From Ilumatobacteraceae bacterium (GTDB lineage: Bacteria; Actinomycetota; Acidimicrobiia; Acidimicrobiales; Ilumatobacteraceae): a DNA stretch of 5,033 nucleotides. Made by a program: the position numbers and the translations under genes. Each line of letters opens with the position of its first letter. Position 1 is the stretch's first letter. Location: positions 1-5,033 of the forward strand of contig JAODBQ010000433.1 of assembly GCA_025464045.1 (NCBI GenBank), written 5' to 3'. The notes under the pieces were generated by a model that made no database searches, was not told where the DNA came from, and saw only the letters and a program-made list of their open reading frames with translations. This document shows positions 1-5,033 of this stretch, one piece after another.

Positions 1-1370
1 CGGCTCAGCCCGAGCGCGTTGAGTCGCCCGACGACCCAGTCGATCTCGATGTCGAGTCGTTCGTCGACGGCCACGCGGGTGACGAAGCCGACTCGTTCGG
101 CTTCCTCGGCGGTGTAGGACGCGTCGGTCAGCATCAGCCATGCCAGCGATCGACGGGTGATGAGGTCGAGCCCGTCGTTCAACAGACCGAGATTCGTGGC
201 GGCCATGACGGAGTCCGGTCCGAACCGGAATCGTGTGCGCGGTGACGCTATGACGATGTCGGCGGCGAGGATGATCGCCAGTTCCAGCGGACTGGCAACT
301 TCACCGTCGATCGAGGCGATCACGGCCGCCGGCAAGTTTGTCAACAGTTCGATCAGGTCACGCCCGGAACGCGGATCGCCATCGAACCCCTCGCTGTGAA
401 GCGTCTCCTGGGTTGGGTTCGTCGGGCCGGCTCTCAGCACGACGGCTCTGGTTTCATCGTCGTCTGCGATCGAGCGGAGTGCCATCGTGAGATCTCGGAC
501 TTCGCGGGTTCGGTCGGTCGGGTCGCTCGCTGAGGGGAGCGAGAACTCGGCGATGCCGAGTGTGTTGAGAGAGATGGTGGACATGGCGGTAGCTCCTCGG
601 GCTGGCCTCTCGAGCGGCGACGGGTCGCTGGGATCGGCATCGGGTTGGGCGTTGGCGGTGTGTACTCGGGGTGTGCCGACGCGCCGCAGGTTCCGTTTGT
701 GGATCGGGTCGCCGTGTGGCCGGCCCGTCGCGGCGTGGCGGGCGATCGTGTGAGCGCTGTTGATCAGGGAGGCGTGGGGAACCCTGCGGTGGACCAGCCC
801 GGCCGCGCGTGCGGACTCGGCGTCGATGTCGGTGTTGGTCAATGCAGCCGAGGTGACGACTCGACGGGTCCGGAGCCCGTAGTAACCGTTCGGTTCGAAC
901 TCGACGTCGTCGAGCCGGATGTGCGAATCGAGCACGAACGAGCCGCTGGCGATGACGATGTCGCACGACAATGCGACGGTGGCGCTCGGGGCGCCGAGCC
1001 TGCCGCCTACTGCGGCGATGACGACGTGGGGACAGATGTCAATCGCGATGATCACGCGGCCGATGAGGTCACCGAGCGGCGGGTCGAGTTGTCCGGCGGG
1101 GCCATGATCCAGCGCGGACCAGTCCCCAGCGAGGATCACGGCATGACGCGTCTGCTTGGCGGCGATGTCGTAGAGCGCGTCGCAGAGTTCCTGGTGGGCT
1201 GAGGGTGTCGTAGTTCCTGTCGAGCCGATCGTGACGAGCGTGACGTCGCCCTCGAGTTCGTCAGTGGTGAGCCACGCGCAGTTCTGCATGTGGTCCTGCT
1301 GTCGTGGGCTGGTGCGGTGCCGCGCGTCGGTCTTGGGGGTCGCGTCGATGGTGGTGCCGGGAGATCTCAT
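1..1370 (-). CDS. Tandem crotonase-like protein (two enoyl-CoA hydratase/isomerase-fold domains), C-terminus cut by window edge
   Basis: One frame stays open for 456 codons with no stop and leaves the window at position 1. Domain 1 spans about residues 40-215 and domain 2 about 263-456. Each shows the crotonase core: a VIA(A/S) strand, a GG- or DG-containing turn, a helix and a DIVIAS segment (137-142; 371-376), followed by an AxxAGLV or AExVGFV segment (187-193; 424-430). A linker rich in Asp, Pro and Ser joins them (about 232-262). Crotonase enzymes bind acyl-CoA thioesters and stabilise an enolate in an oxyanion hole. Here the usual Gly-Gly-Gly stretch is degenerate (GAP at 126-128; ASP at 359-361). 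In domain 2 the two catalytic glutamate positions appear as Asp386 and Trp411, so hydratase activity is doubtful. The ATG at 1370 is preceded by GAGGAG at 8 nt and overlaps the upstream stop as ATGA. An alternative start is the ATG at 1289. Domain calls rest on motif reading; the fold is quite sure, the function is not. Confidence 0.8.
   Translation of the reverse strand, partial: MRSPGTTIDATPKTDARHRTSPRQQDHMQNCAWLTTDELEGDVTLVTIGSTGTTTPSAHQELCDALYDIAAKQTRHAVILAGDWSALDHGPAGQLDPPLGDLIGRVIIAIDICPHVVIAAVGGRLGAPSATVALSCDIVIASGSFVLDSHIRLDDVEFEPNGYYGLRTRRVVTSAALTNTDIDAESARAAGLVHRRVPHASLINSAHTIARHAATGRPHGDPIHKRNLRRVGTPRVHTANAQPDADPSDPSPLERPARGATAMSTISLNTLGIAEFSLPSASDPTDRTREVRDLTMALRSIADDDETRAVVLRAGPTNPTQETLHSEGFDGDPRSGRDLIELLTNLPAAVIASIDGEVASPLELAIILAADIVIASPRTRFRFGPDSVMAATNLGLLNDGLDLITRRSLAWLMLTDASYTAEEAERVGFVTRVAVDERLDIEIDWVVGRLNALGLS
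582..598 (-). promoter_or_regulatory. Internal ribosome binding site and in-frame ATG before crotonase domain 2
   Basis: GAGGAG (593-598) sits 8 nt before an ATG (582-584) that is codon 263 of the tandem crotonase frame. The motif and spacing are the same as at the first start (ATG 1370). Translation from here would give a separate second-domain protein, although no stop codon ends the first domain. Confidence 0.55.
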
Positions 1371-1516
1371 CGACGGAACTCCTCGCTGCTCGCGGAGCGT
1401 GAGCGGCGGCAGACCGGCGCGGTGCGCAGCGTCCATTCGGCCCATGGAGTGGGCCCGCGACGGGCGGCGTCCGCGGCGAACAATGCGAACAGCACAAGAG
1501 CGGCGAAGGGATTCAC
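1367..1516 (-). CDS. Small protein of 49 residues with hydrophobic N-terminus, unknown function
   Basis: This short frame fills exactly the space between the patatin gene and the crotonase gene. It starts with a GTG overlapping the patatin stop (GTGA) and ends with a TGA overlapping the crotonase ATG (ATGA). GAGGGA (1525-1530) lies 8 nt before the GTG. The product begins MNPF, has an Ala/Leu/Phe-rich stretch at about residues 4-18 (ALVLFALFAADAA) that could be a short membrane helix or signal anchor, then an Arg-rich polar tail with one Cys (36). I do not recognise the family. The double overlap with a well-spaced binding site argues for translation. It may serve mainly to couple translation of the two large genes. 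No competing frame in this strip looks protein-like. Confidence 0.55.
   Translation of the reverse strand: MNPFAALVLFALFAADAARRGPTPWAEWTLRTAPVCRRSRSASSEEFRR
1371..1384 (-). promoter_or_regulatory. Ribosome binding site supporting the ATG at 1370
   Basis: GAGGAG at 1379-1384 lies 8 nt before the ATG. It falls inside the last codons (Glu45-Glu46) of the 49-residue ORF, so ribosomes ending that ORF are delivered to this start. Confidence 0.65.
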
Positions 1517-2376
1517 GCCGCGCGTCCCTCAGGTGTGTCGAGGGGATCGAATCCGTCGTGCTCGAACCATTGTCTCGTTCGGATGTAGCCGAGGCGGCTC
1601 AACTCGTCGCCGTGACTGAAGTCGAGGGTCGTCACCGGGCTGATTTCCGTCGGAATGTCAATGGTGAGCATTCCGTCGGGCGGGTGCTTTATTCGGAGTC
1701 GGCTCTGCTCCTCGATGCCGAGCGAGGCGCCGAGCATCAGCATCTCGAGGGGACCCAGCGGACCGGCGCTCACTGCCGGTTTCGGGACTGGCACCACAAG
1801 CGCGGTCCTCGCTCCCAGCTGGCGGGCCGCGCCGAGCGGGACGTTGGCCACGACCCCGCCATCGATGAGGACCCGACCGTCGCGTACAATCGGCGGGTAG
1901 ATGCCAGGCAGCGCGGCGCTGGCCAGCAACGCGCTTGTCAGTTCGCCGGAGTGCATCACGATCGGATCGCCGGTGGCGAGATCGGTGGCAACGATCGCCA
2001 ATGGAATCTGCGCTTCGGTGAAGTCGTTCGCAGGAAGGTGGCTGGCGATGAATTTGTTCAGGGCAGCGTTGTCGGCCACGAATGATCGGCGACGGGTGAG
2101 CCCGGCCAACGCGGAGCGAGCCGTGATCGGCAGGATGTCGCGTCGTGCGAGCCGCCTCCAGAGTCCGACGAGATCGCGTGCGCCTGTCGGCCCGGGATGG
2201 AACGCGGTGTGGGCGGCGTTGAGTCCGCCAGCCGAAACGCCGATCAGAAGGTCGGGTTTCAAACCTGCTTCGGCGAATGCGAGCAGGGAGCCTGCTTGGT
2301 ACGCGCCGAGCGCTCCGCCGCCGGGGAGCACGAATGCGAGCGGGCGGGGAAATCTGACGCTCCCGTCAGGTTGCAC
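1513..2376 (-). CDS. Patatin-like phospholipase (serine lipid acyl hydrolase)
   Basis: The product is 287 residues, a usual length for a bacterial single-domain patatin. Patatins hydrolyse acyl esters of lipids with a Ser-Asp dyad. All expected motifs are present in order: the Gly-rich oxyanion loop GGGALGAYQAG (19-29), the nucleophile elbow GVSAG with Ser48 (46-50), the LLASAALPGIYPP segment (150-162) and the catalytic DGG with Asp172 (172-174). I see no signal peptide or membrane segment, so it is probably cytoplasmic or peripheral. The GTG at 2376 is chosen because AGGAGG stands 6 nt before it and the domain begins about 12 residues later. The frame could run back to an ATG at 2649, but that extension is Arg/Pro/Ser-rich and lies over the neighbouring gene. 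It overlaps that gene by 11 bp and the next small ORF by 4 bp, so it is part of a coupled operon. The substrate cannot be read from the sequence. Confidence 0.93.
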   Translation of the reverse strand: MQPDGSVRFPRPLAFVLPGGGALGAYQAGSLLAFAEAGLKPDLLIGVSAGGLNAAHTAFHPGPTGARDLVGLWRRLARRDILPITARSALAGLTRRRSFVADNAALNKFIASHLPANDFTEAQIPLAIVATDLATGDPIVMHSGELTSALLASAALPGIYPPIVRDGRVLIDGGVVANVPLGAARQLGARTALVVPVPKPAVSAGPLGPLEMLMLGASLGIEEQSRLRIKHPPDGMLTIDIPTEISPVTTLDFSHGDELSRLGYIRTRQWFEHDGFDPLDTPEGRAA

Positions 2377-2692
2377 GTCGATCCTCCTGCGAGCTGGTGC
2401 TGATCGAAGTCGCTGGGGTGCCGGAGGGTGACGATCGGCACGGTGGGGGCCACCGCCGGAGGCCGTCGGGTCGGCGATACCGGGCAAGCGAGTAGTGGAT
2501 CGCACTGACCCGGGCGAGCGCCTCGGCGGCTGCGCTGTGCGCGGCGAGTGTCGAGGTCGTGGATGCAACGGTCCTGCCGGCATCATCGGACAGCTCGAGG
2601 ATCGCTGCGATGTCGTGGGCGAGTAGATCGACCGTGAACGCGACAGCATCGATCGAGTCTTGGCTGATCCGGTAGTTGGGCGTATGGTTCAT
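2366..2692 (-). CDS. Hypothetical helical protein, 108 residues
   Basis: I do not recognise the family. Residues 1 to about 72 look like two or three amphipathic helices rich in Ala, Leu, Ile, Asp and Ser (for example AVAFTVDLLAHDIAAILEL at 17-35). From about 73 on the product becomes a low-complexity tail of Arg, Pro, Ser and Thr, likely disordered. There is no signal peptide and no convincing membrane segment. The ATG at 2692 has GAAGGA (2701-2706) 8 nt upstream. The 3' end overlaps the patatin gene by 11 bp and carries its ribosome binding site, so the two are very likely co-translated. That suggests an accessory role to the lipase, an inference from position only. The sharp change in composition near residue 73 could also mean a frameshift altered the C-terminus. 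Confidence 0.68.
   Translation of the reverse strand: MNHTPNYRISQDSIDAVAFTVDLLAHDIAAILELSDDAGRTVASTTSTLAAHSAAAEALARVSAIHYSLARYRRPDGLRRWPPPCRSSPSGTPATSISTSSQEDRRAT
2374..2388 (-). promoter_or_regulatory. Ribosome binding site deciding the GTG start of the patatin gene
   Basis: AGGAGG (2383-2388) precedes the GTG (2374-2376) by 6 nt. It lies inside the end of the 108-residue gene, whose TGA ends at 2366, so initiation is probably coupled to termination upstream. Confidence 0.75.
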
Positions 2693-2701
2693 TGAGCCTT
2701 T

Positions 2702-2740
2702 CCTTCGGTCGTGCGCGTCTCCTTCGGACCGTGCGCGTCG
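2702..2740. repeat. Imperfect tandem repeat, two units of 19-20 bp, upstream of the 108-residue gene
   Basis: Plus-strand units CCTTCGGTC-GTGCGCGTC (2702-2719) and CCTTCGGACCGTGCGCGTC (2721-2739) differ by one substitution and one inserted base. On the coding (minus) strand each unit ends in GAAGGA, and the copy nearest the gene supplies its ribosome binding site. It could be a regulator binding site or a simple local duplication. Confidence 0.6.
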
Positions 2741-2807
2741 AACAGCAACGAAGTCCTCCGACCGAACCGGGCGGATCCGTTCGAGGCGTCTCGGGCGATG
2801 GGGCGGC

Positions 2808-3379
2808 TCAGAGTGCCGTCGTGTCCGGTTCGACCAGCTGGATGTCGAGCTCGACCTTGACGACGTCGCCCAGCATCACGCCGCTCACGCCCGGCGGCAT
2901 CGCGATGTCGATCCCGAACTCCTTGCGACGGAACTCACCCTTGGCCTCGAACCCGGCGTGGCGTGGTCCTCCACCGGGAAACGACTCGACGCCACCGAAA
3001 TCGACGGCGATGGTGAACGACTGCGTCACATCGCCGATTGCGAGATCGCCGAGAACCGTCCAGTCGTTGCCGCTGCCGGTGATGCGGGTGGACCGGAACA
3101 ACATTGATGGACGACGCGCGACGTCGATCAGGTCAGGCGAGGAGACGTGCGCGTCGCGATCGCTGTTGCCGGTGTCGATCGACGCCAGGTCGATCATGGC
3201 CGTGACCGAGGTGTCGTCGAGTGATGCGCCCACGTAGACGTCGGCGTCGAACCGGGCGAAACGTCCACGTACCTTGGAGACACCGAGGTGGCGAATCGTC
3301 AACCCCACAGACGAATGGTTCGAGTCGAGCGTCCAGCGGCCGGGAGTGAGGGGAGTGCGGTCGTGAGTGTGTTGGTCAT
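2808..3379 (-). CDS. YceI-family lipid-binding protein, start codon out of frame with the domain
   Basis: The YceI family has a lipocalin-like beta barrel that binds isoprenoid or other long-chain lipids. The domain is complete: the opening PGRWTLDSNHSSVGLTIRHL strand pair with the GVSKVRGRF turn, a GNSDRDAHVSSPDLIDV segment, the GDLAIGDVTQSFTIAV strands and the RRKEFGIDIAMP segment, ending at 2808. The likely start, ATG at 3379, has AGAGGA (3388-3393) 8 nt upstream. That ATG reads a different frame and meets a stop after 26 codons (3299-3301). In the YceI frame there is no ATG, GTG or TTG between the domain and an ATG at 3650, a start that would cover the divergent gene remnant. Restoring one base between about 3335 and 3376 would give a normal 190-residue protein. 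No signal peptide is visible, so a cytoplasmic form is likely. Either the gene is frameshifted or the sequence has a one-base error. The stop lies 115 bp before the next minus-strand gene. Confidence 0.8.
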
Positions 3380-3394
3380 GGAGATCATCCTCTC
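3377..3394 (-). promoter_or_regulatory. Ribosome binding site and ATG of the yceI gene
   Basis: GAGAGGA (3388-3394) is followed after 8 nt by the ATG at 3377-3379. The spacing matches the other minus-strand genes here, which supports this as the real initiation site even though the frame does not connect to the YceI domain. Confidence 0.6.
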
Positions 3395-3481
3395 GTCGGC
3401 GGACACAGAGAGGAAGACCGGCTCGATCCTGGTAATGCGGGGGCCATGGTCGCCGTTCCGGAATGATGGCAAGCTTGGGCG

Positions 3482-3747
3482 GTGCACGAACGCTCCGAAC
3501 TGGCCGAGCTCCTCCGCGCCCGGCGCGAGCAAGTGCAGCCAGCCGACGTCGGTCTGCGGGACTCCGGACTGCGACGCACTCCCGGACTGCGACGCGCGAG
3601 CCGCACGTTCGGGACCGCGCAGGTCTCGCTGCATTCGCCGAGCGACTCACCGCCCAGCTCGGTCACGCCGAGTTCGAGGCTGTCTGCTCGGCCCTCGCGG
3701 TGTTGTTGAGAGCGCTTGATGCGCTGAACGGGTCACCCGCGACCTGA
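3482..3747 (+). pseudogene. Composite remnant of transcriptional regulator(s): MmyB-like XRE N-terminus plus a second-frame C-terminal tail
   Basis: From the GTG at 3482 the frame reads SELAELLRARREQVQPADVGL (residues 5-25) followed by SGLRRTPGLRR (28-38). This matches the N-terminal signature of actinobacterial XRE regulators with an MmyB-like ligand domain, where the helix-turn-helix follows at once. Here the helix-turn-helix is missing: after residue 38 (3595) the frame turns into Ser/Pro-rich noise and stops at 3707-3709. In another frame, from about 3598 to a TGA at 3745-3747, a helical tail reads LAAFAERLTAQLGHAEFEAV and continues with an Ala/Leu-rich helix. It resembles the C-terminal dimerisation helix of MarR-type or similar small regulators, with less certainty. 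Full XRE-MmyB proteins are near 280 residues, so most of the gene is lost. I see no convincing ribosome binding site at the GTG. The remnant is divergent from yceI with 102 bp between starts, the usual place for a local regulator. Confidence 0.55.
3564..3595. repeat. 14-bp direct repeat, 18-bp period, at the break point of the regulator remnant
   Basis: CCGGACTGCGACGC occurs at 3564-3577 and 3582-3595. The 18-bp period keeps frame and encodes GLRR twice. The second copy ends exactly where the XRE similarity stops. The protein motif RRTPGLRR is normal for the family, so the repeat may be coincidental to the break. Confidence 0.6.
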
Positions 3748-3877
3748 GCGACGACAGACGCGACTCAAGTCCTCACCAGACCTGCCGAAGCCTTGTTGGT
3801 CCGACGGCGGTGACGCCTGCAGTTGACGAAGCCTTCGTGCACATCGTCATCCGCACAGGACGGTTGATCAGGGACAC

Positions 3878-3893
3878 GGCCGCGCGAGCGGCT
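3878..3893 (+). other. Short GC hairpin with GNRA loop in the leader of the secreted-protein gene
   Basis: GGCCGC and GCGGCT can pair (five GC pairs plus one G-U) around a GCGA loop. It lies 20 nt before the GTG at 3914 and 11 nt before the putative Shine-Dalgarno GAGG (3905-3908). A T-run is absent, so it is not an intrinsic terminator. It could modulate mRNA stability or ribosome access. The rest of 3748-3913 shows no gene and no clear promoter. Confidence 0.3.
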
Positions 3894-3913
3894 CATCGGG
3901 ATGTGAGGCACAT

Positions 3914-5033
3914 GTGAATCGCAAGTTCGGGCTAGCGCGCCGCGGCGCGGGTGTCCGCACATCCACGGGCAGAAACACCACTGCGCCGACGCGCGGCCAT
4001 CGACGCGTCGCGATCGTTGTCGCCGGCGCGGCAGTCTGCGCGGCCGCGTGGCTGATGCCCGGTTCCTCGGCTCCGGCAGAGGCCGCGTCGGCCAAGATCA
4101 CGATCTGCCACCGCACCCACAGCACGACAAACCCGTATCGAAAGATCACAGTCAACCAGAACGCCGTCCAGCAAGGCGGCCACGGAGGTCACGACCTCCC
4201 GAACGGCTCGGCCAACCCAGCGGTATACGACTCGACGTTCTCGTATGCGCCCAACAACAAGTACTGGGGAGACATCATCCCCGGCGGTGACGCCGAGGGC
4301 CTGCCCTACAACGGCAGCACACCGATCGCTCTGAACTGGACGGTTGCCGGCAAGGCCGACTTCTTCAGCTCGTATTGCGCGGGAATGACCGCGACGGAGT
4401 TCTACAACGCCGAGATCGCCGCCGGGCAGACATCTGCAAACGTCATCGCCGATCTCAACGACCAGGACGCGAACGAGGACATCGCTCTGCTGGCCGCGAT
4501 CGGCGGCACGTTCACTGCGGGAAACATCTCCAGTTGGTCCTCCGCGGTGACGGTGACCACGCTCGCCGCGACCGGTGTGATGCAGACGACTGGCACGCTG
4601 AACGGCACGCTCACCGTTGGCATGACCTCGACCGTGACATCGTTCCAGTGGGGCACGAGCCCGACGCTGACGACGTTCACGACTGCGGCGGCGACGCCGT
4701 CTCCGGCCACGAACACCACTGCGGTGGCTGCCGCACTGTCGGGGCTGACCCCCGGCACGACGTACTACTTCCGCGCCGTCGGCACGACGAACGCGGGGCT
4801 CGACACGGAAGGCATCCTGTACGGCGCGATCCTGTCGTTCCAGACCGATGCGGCCGCCACCACCACAACCACGGCCGCCACCACCACAACCACCGAGCCC
4901 TCGACGACCACGACCGAGGCAGCCACCACCACCACGCAAGCCGCGACCACAACGACCGAGGCCGCCACGACAACGACCGAAGCCGCTACCACCACAACCG
5001 AAGCCGCGACGACCACCACAACCGAGGCCGCGA
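3914..5033 (+). CDS. Secreted or surface protein with Cys/His domain, fibronectin-III-like domain and Thr-rich repeat tail, C-terminus cut by window edge
   Basis: The frame is open from GTG 3914 to the window end (373 codons). GAGG (3905-3908) lies 5 nt before the GTG; the ATG two bases earlier is followed at once by TGA. Residues 1-31 are basic and unusually long for an n-region, 32-48 are hydrophobic, and AEA-A (55-58) or ASA-K (58-61) would suit signal peptidase. The mature part opens with ITICHRTHSTTNPYRKITV (62-80), then GGHGGHD (88-94) and WGDIIPGG (118-125). I know this ICHxT...NPY...HGGH...DIIP pattern from secreted actinobacterial proteins of unknown function; its Cys and His might bind a metal. 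Cys65 and Cys155 could form a disulfide. Residues about 210-311 look like a fibronectin-III or similar beta-sandwich, with LSGLTPGTTYYFRAVGTTNAG (275-295) and a final LSFQT strand. From 316 a TTTTEAA repeat begins, typical of an extended wall-spanning or O-glycosylated stalk. Adhesion or envelope function is an inference. Confidence 0.85.
   Translation, partial: MNRKFGLARRGAGVRTSTGRNTTAPTRGHRRVAIVVAGAAVCAAAWLMPGSSAPAEAASAKITICHRTHSTTNPYRKITVNQNAVQQGGHGGHDLPNGSANPAVYDSTFSYAPNNKYWGDIIPGGDAEGLPYNGSTPIALNWTVAGKADFFSSYCAGMTATEFYNAEIAAGQTSANVIADLNDQDANEDIALLAAIGGTFTAGNISSWSSAVTVTTLAATGVMQTTGTLNGTLTVGMTSTVTSFQWGTSPTLTTFTTAAATPSPATNTTAVAAALSGLTPGTTYYFRAVGTTNAGLDTEGILYGAILSFQTDAAATTTTTAATTTTTEPSTTTTEAATTTTQAATTTTEAATTTTEAATTTTEAATTTTTEAA
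4859..5033 (+). repeat. Thr-rich heptad-coding repeat (about 21-bp units), continuing past the window
   Basis: The frame encodes TTTTT-AA, TTTTT-EPS, then TTTT-EAA or TTTT-QAA units, the last visible one having five Thr. Thr codons mix ACC, ACA and ACG, and Ala and Glu codons also vary. The units are therefore conserved as protein more than as DNA, which argues against very recent slippage. A Pro/Thr/Glu/Ala-rich stalk of this kind usually separates an exported domain from a wall or membrane anchor. Confidence 0.9.

Noticed and set aside
1231..2085. Long open frame on the plus strand (284 codons) and similar plus-strand frames at 645-1202 and 1901-2431
   Set aside because: They lie opposite the crotonase and patatin genes, have Arg/Ser-rich or shuffled composition, show no family motifs and arise from GC-rich codon bias.
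2377..2649. N-terminal extension of the patatin gene to an ATG at 2649
   Set aside because: The extension is Arg/Pro/Ser-rich, overlaps the 108-residue gene almost completely, and the GTG at 2376 has an AGGAGG site.
2765..2795. Weak inverted repeats between yceI and the next gene as a terminator
   Set aside because: The stems are only 4-5 bp (CGAAC/GTTCG, CGAG/CTCG) and no T-run follows on the minus strand.
3456..3463. TTCCGGAA palindrome in the divergent spacer as a regulator operator
   Set aside because: Only 8 bp with no flanking symmetry and no second copy nearby; expected by chance in GC-rich DNA.
3380..3650. In-frame upstream extension of the YceI frame to an ATG at 3650
   Set aside because: The added residues are Arg/Ala-rich, cover the divergent regulator remnant and skip the well-placed binding site and ATG at 3379.
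3823..3851. TTGACG as a possible -35 box before the secreted-protein gene
   Set aside because: No recognisable -10 hexamer lies 16-19 bp downstream, so a promoter cannot be supported.
3932..4939. Minus-strand frame of 335 codons and a Val/Ala-rich minus frame at 4765-5019
   Set aside because: Both are antisense to the secreted-protein gene. The Gly/Arg-rich and Val-rich compositions are mirror images of its Thr-rich repeat and GC-rich codons.

Overview
The window comes from a high-GC bacterium. GC-biased third codon positions, GTG starts and Shine-Dalgarno sites about 8 nt from the start fit an actinomycete. The Thr-rich TTTTEAA tail and the ICH(x)T...NPY secreted domain on the right resemble proteins I associate with Acidimicrobiia such as Ilumatobacter relatives. 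That placement is an inference from style, not a database result.

The left two thirds (1-3379) is a minus-strand gene string, read from right to left. First is a YceI-family lipid-binding protein (2808-3379) whose start codon is out of frame with its domain. After a 115-bp gap comes an unrecognised 108-residue protein (2366-2692). It overlaps a patatin-like phospholipase (1513-2376) by 11 bp. A 49-residue hydrophobic-start protein (1367-1516) follows, joined by GTGA and ATGA overlaps to its neighbours. Last is one continuous frame (1370 to beyond position 1) holding two crotonase-fold domains in tandem. Both domains lack the usual catalytic glutamates, and the second has its own Shine-Dalgarno site and ATG. 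The overlaps make a single translationally coupled operon very likely from 2692 leftwards. The content suggests handling of lipids or acyl groups: a lipid carrier, a lipid acyl hydrolase and acyl-CoA-type folds.

Divergent from yceI on the plus strand, 3482-3747 holds a broken regulator. It has the N-terminal end of an MmyB-like XRE regulator, then a second-frame tail resembling the C-terminal helix of a small regulator, perhaps MarR. This is probably the decayed controller of the minus-strand operon.

The right end (3914 to beyond 5033, plus strand) encodes a secreted or surface protein: signal peptide, a Cys/His-containing domain, an Ig/fibronectin-III-like domain and a Thr-rich heptad repeat that runs off the window. 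No RNA genes, CRISPR arrays, insertion sequences or origins were seen.
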